Source: Prochlorococcus sp. AG-363-N20
GTDB lineage: Bacteria > Cyanobacteriota > Cyanobacteriia > PCC-6307 > Cyanobiaceae
Length of the DNA stretch: 48,977 nucleotides
NCBI GenBank assembly: GCA_003280105.1
Contig: QCFX01000012.1
Span: 1-48,977 of the forward strand
Direction of reading: 5' to 3'
In this document: positions 46,276-48,977 of the stretch, piece after piece
How the letters are laid out: every line of letters begins with the position of its first letter
Position numbering within the stretch: the first letter of the stretch is position 1
Made by a program: the position numbers and the translations under genes
Notes under the pieces: model-generated
What the model saw: only the letters and a program-made list of their open reading frames with translations
Databases searched by the model: none
What the model was told of the DNA's origin: nothing

Positions 46276-47838
46276 ATGAATTTTATTCACACTGTAAAAA
46301 ACGAATCTCCTTTTTGGGATGCCATTGTAATTGGTTCAGGAATAGGAGGTCTCGTAACAGCTACTCAATTAGCAAAGAAAGGTGCCAAAGTACTTGTGGT
46401 GGAACGGTACACAATCCCTGGAGGCAGTGGCGGGTCTTTCAAAAGAAAGGGATATACCTTTGATGTTGGAGCTTCTATGATTTTTGGGTTTGGGAAAAAA
46501 GGCCATACCAACCTCCTTACAAGAGCCTTATCTGATATAGGAGAAGAATGTGAGACATTTCCCGATCCAGTTCAACTTGCTTATCATCTTCCGAATGATC
46601 TTGAGATTGCAGTTAAAAAAAACTATGAAGAATTCATTGCTGATCTAATCTCTCATTTCCCAAAAGAAAAAGAGGGGATTAGACGTTTTTATAACGTGTG
46701 TTGGAAAGTCTTCAATTGCCTAGATGCAATGCCTCTCCTATCAATTGAAGATCCTGCATATTTAGCAAAGGTATTTTTCAAGGCACCACTCGCCTGTCTA
46801 GGACTGGCACGATGGCTACCTGTAAATGTTGGAGATATTGCAAGGCGCTTTATATCTGATCCAGAATTGTTGAGGTTTATCGATATTGAGTGCTTTTGTT
46901 GGTCAGTAATGCCAGCCGATAAAACTCCTATGATTAATGCTGGAATGGTCTTTTCTGATCGTCATGCGGGTGGAATCAACTACCCTAAAGGAGGCGTAGG
47001 TGAAATCGCAAAAAAACTTGTACACGGATTGGAACAGCATGGGGGAAAGATTCAATACAAATCTCGTGTAACTAAAGTGCTTATAGAGAACAAACAAGCA
47101 AAAGGAGTTGAACTTGCTAATGGAGAAATTATTTATGCTCGAAAAGTAATTTCAAATGCAACTCGCTGGGATACTTTCGGTGGAGAAGGGAATACAAGGC
47201 CATTGATAGCTGAATCAAGCACTCCCGCAGCTGAATCCAAATGGGCAAATCGATATAAACCTTCACCATCATTCCTTTCTCTTCACTTAGGGGTAAAAGA
47301 AGATTTCATTCCTAAACACAGTCATTGTCACCACCTGATTGTAGAAAAATGGGACGATATGCAAAATGAGCAAGGGGTTGCATTTATCTCAATTCCAACT
47401 CTTTTAGACCCATCACTAGCTCCAGAAGGTCATCACATAGTTCATGCTTTTACCCCCTCATCCATGCATGAATGGGACAACTTAAGTCCATCAAATTATT
47501 CCACAAAAAAAGAGAAAGATGCGAACGACCTTATTTCTAAAATTGAGACAATTTTTCCTGGACTTAGCCAAGGATTAAGTCATAAAGAAGTAGGAACCCC
47601 TAGAAGTCATAGACGCTTTCTAGGGAGGCATCAAGGTAGTTATGGACCAATACCCTCGATTCGACTGCCTGGTTTACTTCCAATGCCTTTCAATAGTACG
47701 GGTATTAAAAATTTCTTCTGCGTTGGCGATTCATGCTTCCCAGGTCAAGGGCTAAATGCTGTGGCTTTCAGTGGCTTTGCATGTGCGCATCTTATTGGAG
47801 CTGATCTTGGTATTAACCCTTGGTCATTACCTGAGTAA
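46276..47838 (+). CDS. crtH: carotene isomerase (CrtH / CRTISO)
   Basis: A 520-residue FAD-dependent cis-trans isomerase that turns poly-cis-lycopene into all-trans-lycopene. The FAD-binding motif is VIGSGIGGLVTATQLA (18-33), followed by YTIPGGSGGSFKRKGYTFDV, characteristic of CRTISO, and the C-terminal SFLSLHLGVKEDF and FCVGDSCFPGQGLNAVAFSG. ATG start, 54 bp after trmFO on the same strand. Confidence 0.95.
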   Translation: MNFIHTVKNESPFWDAIVIGSGIGGLVTATQLAKKGAKVLVVERYTIPGGSGGSFKRKGYTFDVGASMIFGFGKKGHTNLLTRALSDIGEECETFPDPVQLAYHLPNDLEIAVKKNYEEFIADLISHFPKEKEGIRRFYNVCWKVFNCLDAMPLLSIEDPAYLAKVFFKAPLACLGLARWLPVNVGDIARRFISDPELLRFIDIECFCWSVMPADKTPMINAGMVFSDRHAGGINYPKGGVGEIAKKLVHGLEQHGGKIQYKSRVTKVLIENKQAKGVELANGEIIYARKVISNATRWDTFGGEGNTRPLIAESSTPAAESKWANRYKPSPSFLSLHLGVKEDFIPKHSHCHHLIVEKWDDMQNEQGVAFISIPTLLDPSLAPEGHHIVHAFTPSSMHEWDNLSPSNYSTKKEKDANDLISKIETIFPGLSQGLSHKEVGTPRSHRRFLGRHQGSYGPIPSIRLPGLLPMPFNSTGIKNFFCVGDSCFPGQGLNAVAFSGFACAHLIGADLGINPWSLPE

Positions 47839-47895
47839 GAAAACACAATTGAGTCAAAAACTGAGTTTTTATAGATCTCTATTGGAGTTTTCTTT

Positions 47896-48660
47896 TTAAG
47901 ACGGCAAGGTATCCAAACTAAATCGATAACCTTGTTGCCTAACAGTTGTAATTCCGCCGCCCTCTCCTAGCCCAGCCTGCTCAAGCTTCCGTCGCAATGT
48001 AAGGACTTGTGTATCGACAGAGCGAGGACCACCACTAAAAGGGGGCCAAGCCATCCTTAAGAGCTCTTGACGACTTCTAACCATGCCTGGAGGCATTAAC
48101 AATGCGCAAAGAAGAGCAAACTCTCTAGGGCTTAATTCAACAGGCTTCTCGCGCAAAGTAACTTGTCTAAGCAATAAATGAACTTCAAGTGGGCCAACTG
48201 CGACTCGTTCTTGCAGTCCAATACGACCTCTTTTTAAAAGGGTTCTACAACGAGCTGCCAGTTCCTCAAGACCAAAAGGCTTGCGGAGAACATCATCTGC
48301 CCCATCATCCAAAAGACCAACTAAAGGCTCTACACCTGGCCTGGCTGTTAGCACAATTACTGAGCAACCAAGCTGTTGAGCTAATCGAAGAGCTGAGTTC
48401 TGCTCAAGCAATTCAGCACTAACTAATAAATCAGGAGTTTGCTCTCTGCATAAATCGACGGCCTCTCGTGCAGAAGCAACAGCAGCAGTTAAGTGCCCGT
48501 CTTGCCTTAACCTCTGTGCCAGCACAGTACGAAGGGTCGGATGAGGCTCGACAACAAGAACCTTAGAAGGGCTTTGTGTTGTTGCTTGCAAAGCAGGAGA
48601 GCCCAAAGAAGCCTCCTGGGCTTGCTCGCTTAAAAGCAGATCAGAAGAAATAGGGGTCAC
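47896..48660 (-). CDS. OmpR/PhoB-type response regulator with a degenerate receiver
   Basis: A 254-residue two-domain regulator: a receiver (about 33-145) and a winged-helix DNA-binding domain (about 150-250, LSPREFALLCALLMPPGMV and SVDTQVLTLRRKLEQAG). The usual phosphoacceptor aspartate at the end of beta-3 is Ala82 (PDLLVSAELL in place of PDLxxxD), and the acidic pocket reads VVEPH rather than VVDDE. The conserved Thr105 (VLTARP) and Lys127 (LRKPF) are kept. It therefore cannot be phosphorylated in the ordinary way and probably responds to another signal or to dimer state. It starts 75 bp from the divergent small gene. Confidence 0.9.
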   Translation of the reverse strand: MTPISSDLLLSEQAQEASLGSPALQATTQSPSKVLVVEPHPTLRTVLAQRLRQDGHLTAAVASAREAVDLCREQTPDLLVSAELLEQNSALRLAQQLGCSVIVLTARPGVEPLVGLLDDGADDVLRKPFGLEELAARCRTLLKRGRIGLQERVAVGPLEVHLLLRQVTLREKPVELSPREFALLCALLMPPGMVRSRQELLRMAWPPFSGGPRSVDTQVLTLRRKLEQAGLGEGGGITTVRQQGYRFSLDTLPS

Positions 48661-48735
48661 ATGCTTGCAAAATGTGCCTTACCTTAAAGCAATCCCCTTA
48701 CAGTCTGTTGAAAGAAGCCGTTGTGCTATCAGACC

Positions 48736-48977
48736 ATGACATCTCTTGACAATCCAGAATCTATTAGAAACTTCCAATCACTTTGTGATGCATGCCAAGA
48801 ATTAAGCATTCGGAACCACTCACCGGCTGAGCTCAGGCTCTATTCTGATGGGTATCTCCATGCTCTTAGAAAATGTGGAAGATTGGAACAAAAAGAATTA
48901 GAGAAGCTTGAAAGGCTCATGGATAGATGGATAGCTGATCCTTCAAGCTTCATAGGTCCAGACGGAGATATAAGCAA
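48736..48977 (+). CDS. small conserved cyanobacterial protein (DUF6761-like), 3' end cut by the window
   Basis: From ATG 48736 the frame runs off the window after 80 codons. It begins MTSLDNPESIRNFQSLCDAC and contains RLMDRWIADPSSFIGPDGDI. I believe this belongs to the cyanobacterial family named DUF6761, from memory. The missing end can be read from the minus strand of 36251-36281 (SNLFFRKEADY, stop), which would give about 91 residues. It is divergent from the response regulator. Confidence 0.8.
   Translation, partial: MTSLDNPESIRNFQSLCDACQELSIRNHSPAELRLYSDGYLHALRKCGRLEQKELEKLERLMDRWIADPSSFIGPDGDIS
48887..48977 (-). repeat. right arm of the 91-bp perfect inverted repeat
   Basis: Perfect reverse complement of 36282-36372, reaching the last base of the window. 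Because the match ends exactly at the window edge, the real repeat may be longer. Confidence 0.95.

Noticed and set aside
1-48977. CRISPR arrays, insertion sequences, phage genes and known defence systems
   Set aside because: No regularly spaced repeats, transposase or integrase motifs, or recognisable defence-gene sets were seen. RecBCD is a housekeeping repair complex here.

Overview
The window looks like an AT-rich chromosomal segment of a small-genome marine picocyanobacterium, most probably a low-light Prochlorococcus. The organism is an inference. It rests on a lumenal or lipid-anchored PsbP-like protein, a CrtH-type carotene isomerase, plant-type D-glycerate kinase, TrmFO, Nif11-like small proteins, cyanobacterial gene neighbourhoods, tight packing, and many TTG/GTG starts. 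No phage, transposon, CRISPR or plasmid genes were seen.

1-9.7 kb: ABC1-family kinase, a PLP decarboxylase, cdsA, a DUF2993 protein, an alpha/beta hydrolase, an iron-type polyol dehydrogenase and clpC. 9.8-17.5 kb: rimI, then a plus-strand run lysA, cdaA (c-di-AMP synthase), uppS, bioB, trhO and a GNAT protein, many overlapping by 4 nt, meeting lipA and recR on the other strand. 17.6-23.2 kb: a PsbP-like lipoprotein, an ABC exporter, a 66-residue basic protein, an RRM RNA-binding protein and a DEAD-box helicase. 23.3-32.9 kb: the RecBCD exonuclease genes (recC, a small membrane methyltransferase, recB, recD). 33-36.2 kb: a possible Nif11-like protein, pdxJ, plsC, a secreted helical protein, bolA and the monothiol glutaredoxin grxD.

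36.25-48.98 kb needs care. Directly after grxD lies the 3' end of a minus-strand gene. 91 bp of it (36282-36372) is a perfect inverted copy of the last 91 bp of the window (48887-48977), where the same gene is otherwise present on the plus strand. At this junction a pentapeptide-repeat gene has lost its signal-peptide start. The simplest reading is that 36373-48886 is inverted relative to the left part. This could be a true inversion, but a chimera from genome amplification or a misassembly is more likely. Flipping the segment would restore a complete small gene between grxD and the response regulator.

Inside that segment are glyK, a TauE-type permease, tRNA-Lys(UUU), trmFO, crtH and an OmpR-type response regulator without the phosphoacceptor aspartate. 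Between 38.4 and 44.8 kb it also holds a low-density stretch rich in tiny proteins (37-120 residues, many with one or two membrane helices); six of these are shorter than 60 codons and easily missed.

I found no convincing new defence, CRISPR or mobile system. The observations most worth a second look are the inverted-repeat junction, the small membrane-protein cluster, the degenerate response regulator and the recR gene with no usual start codon.
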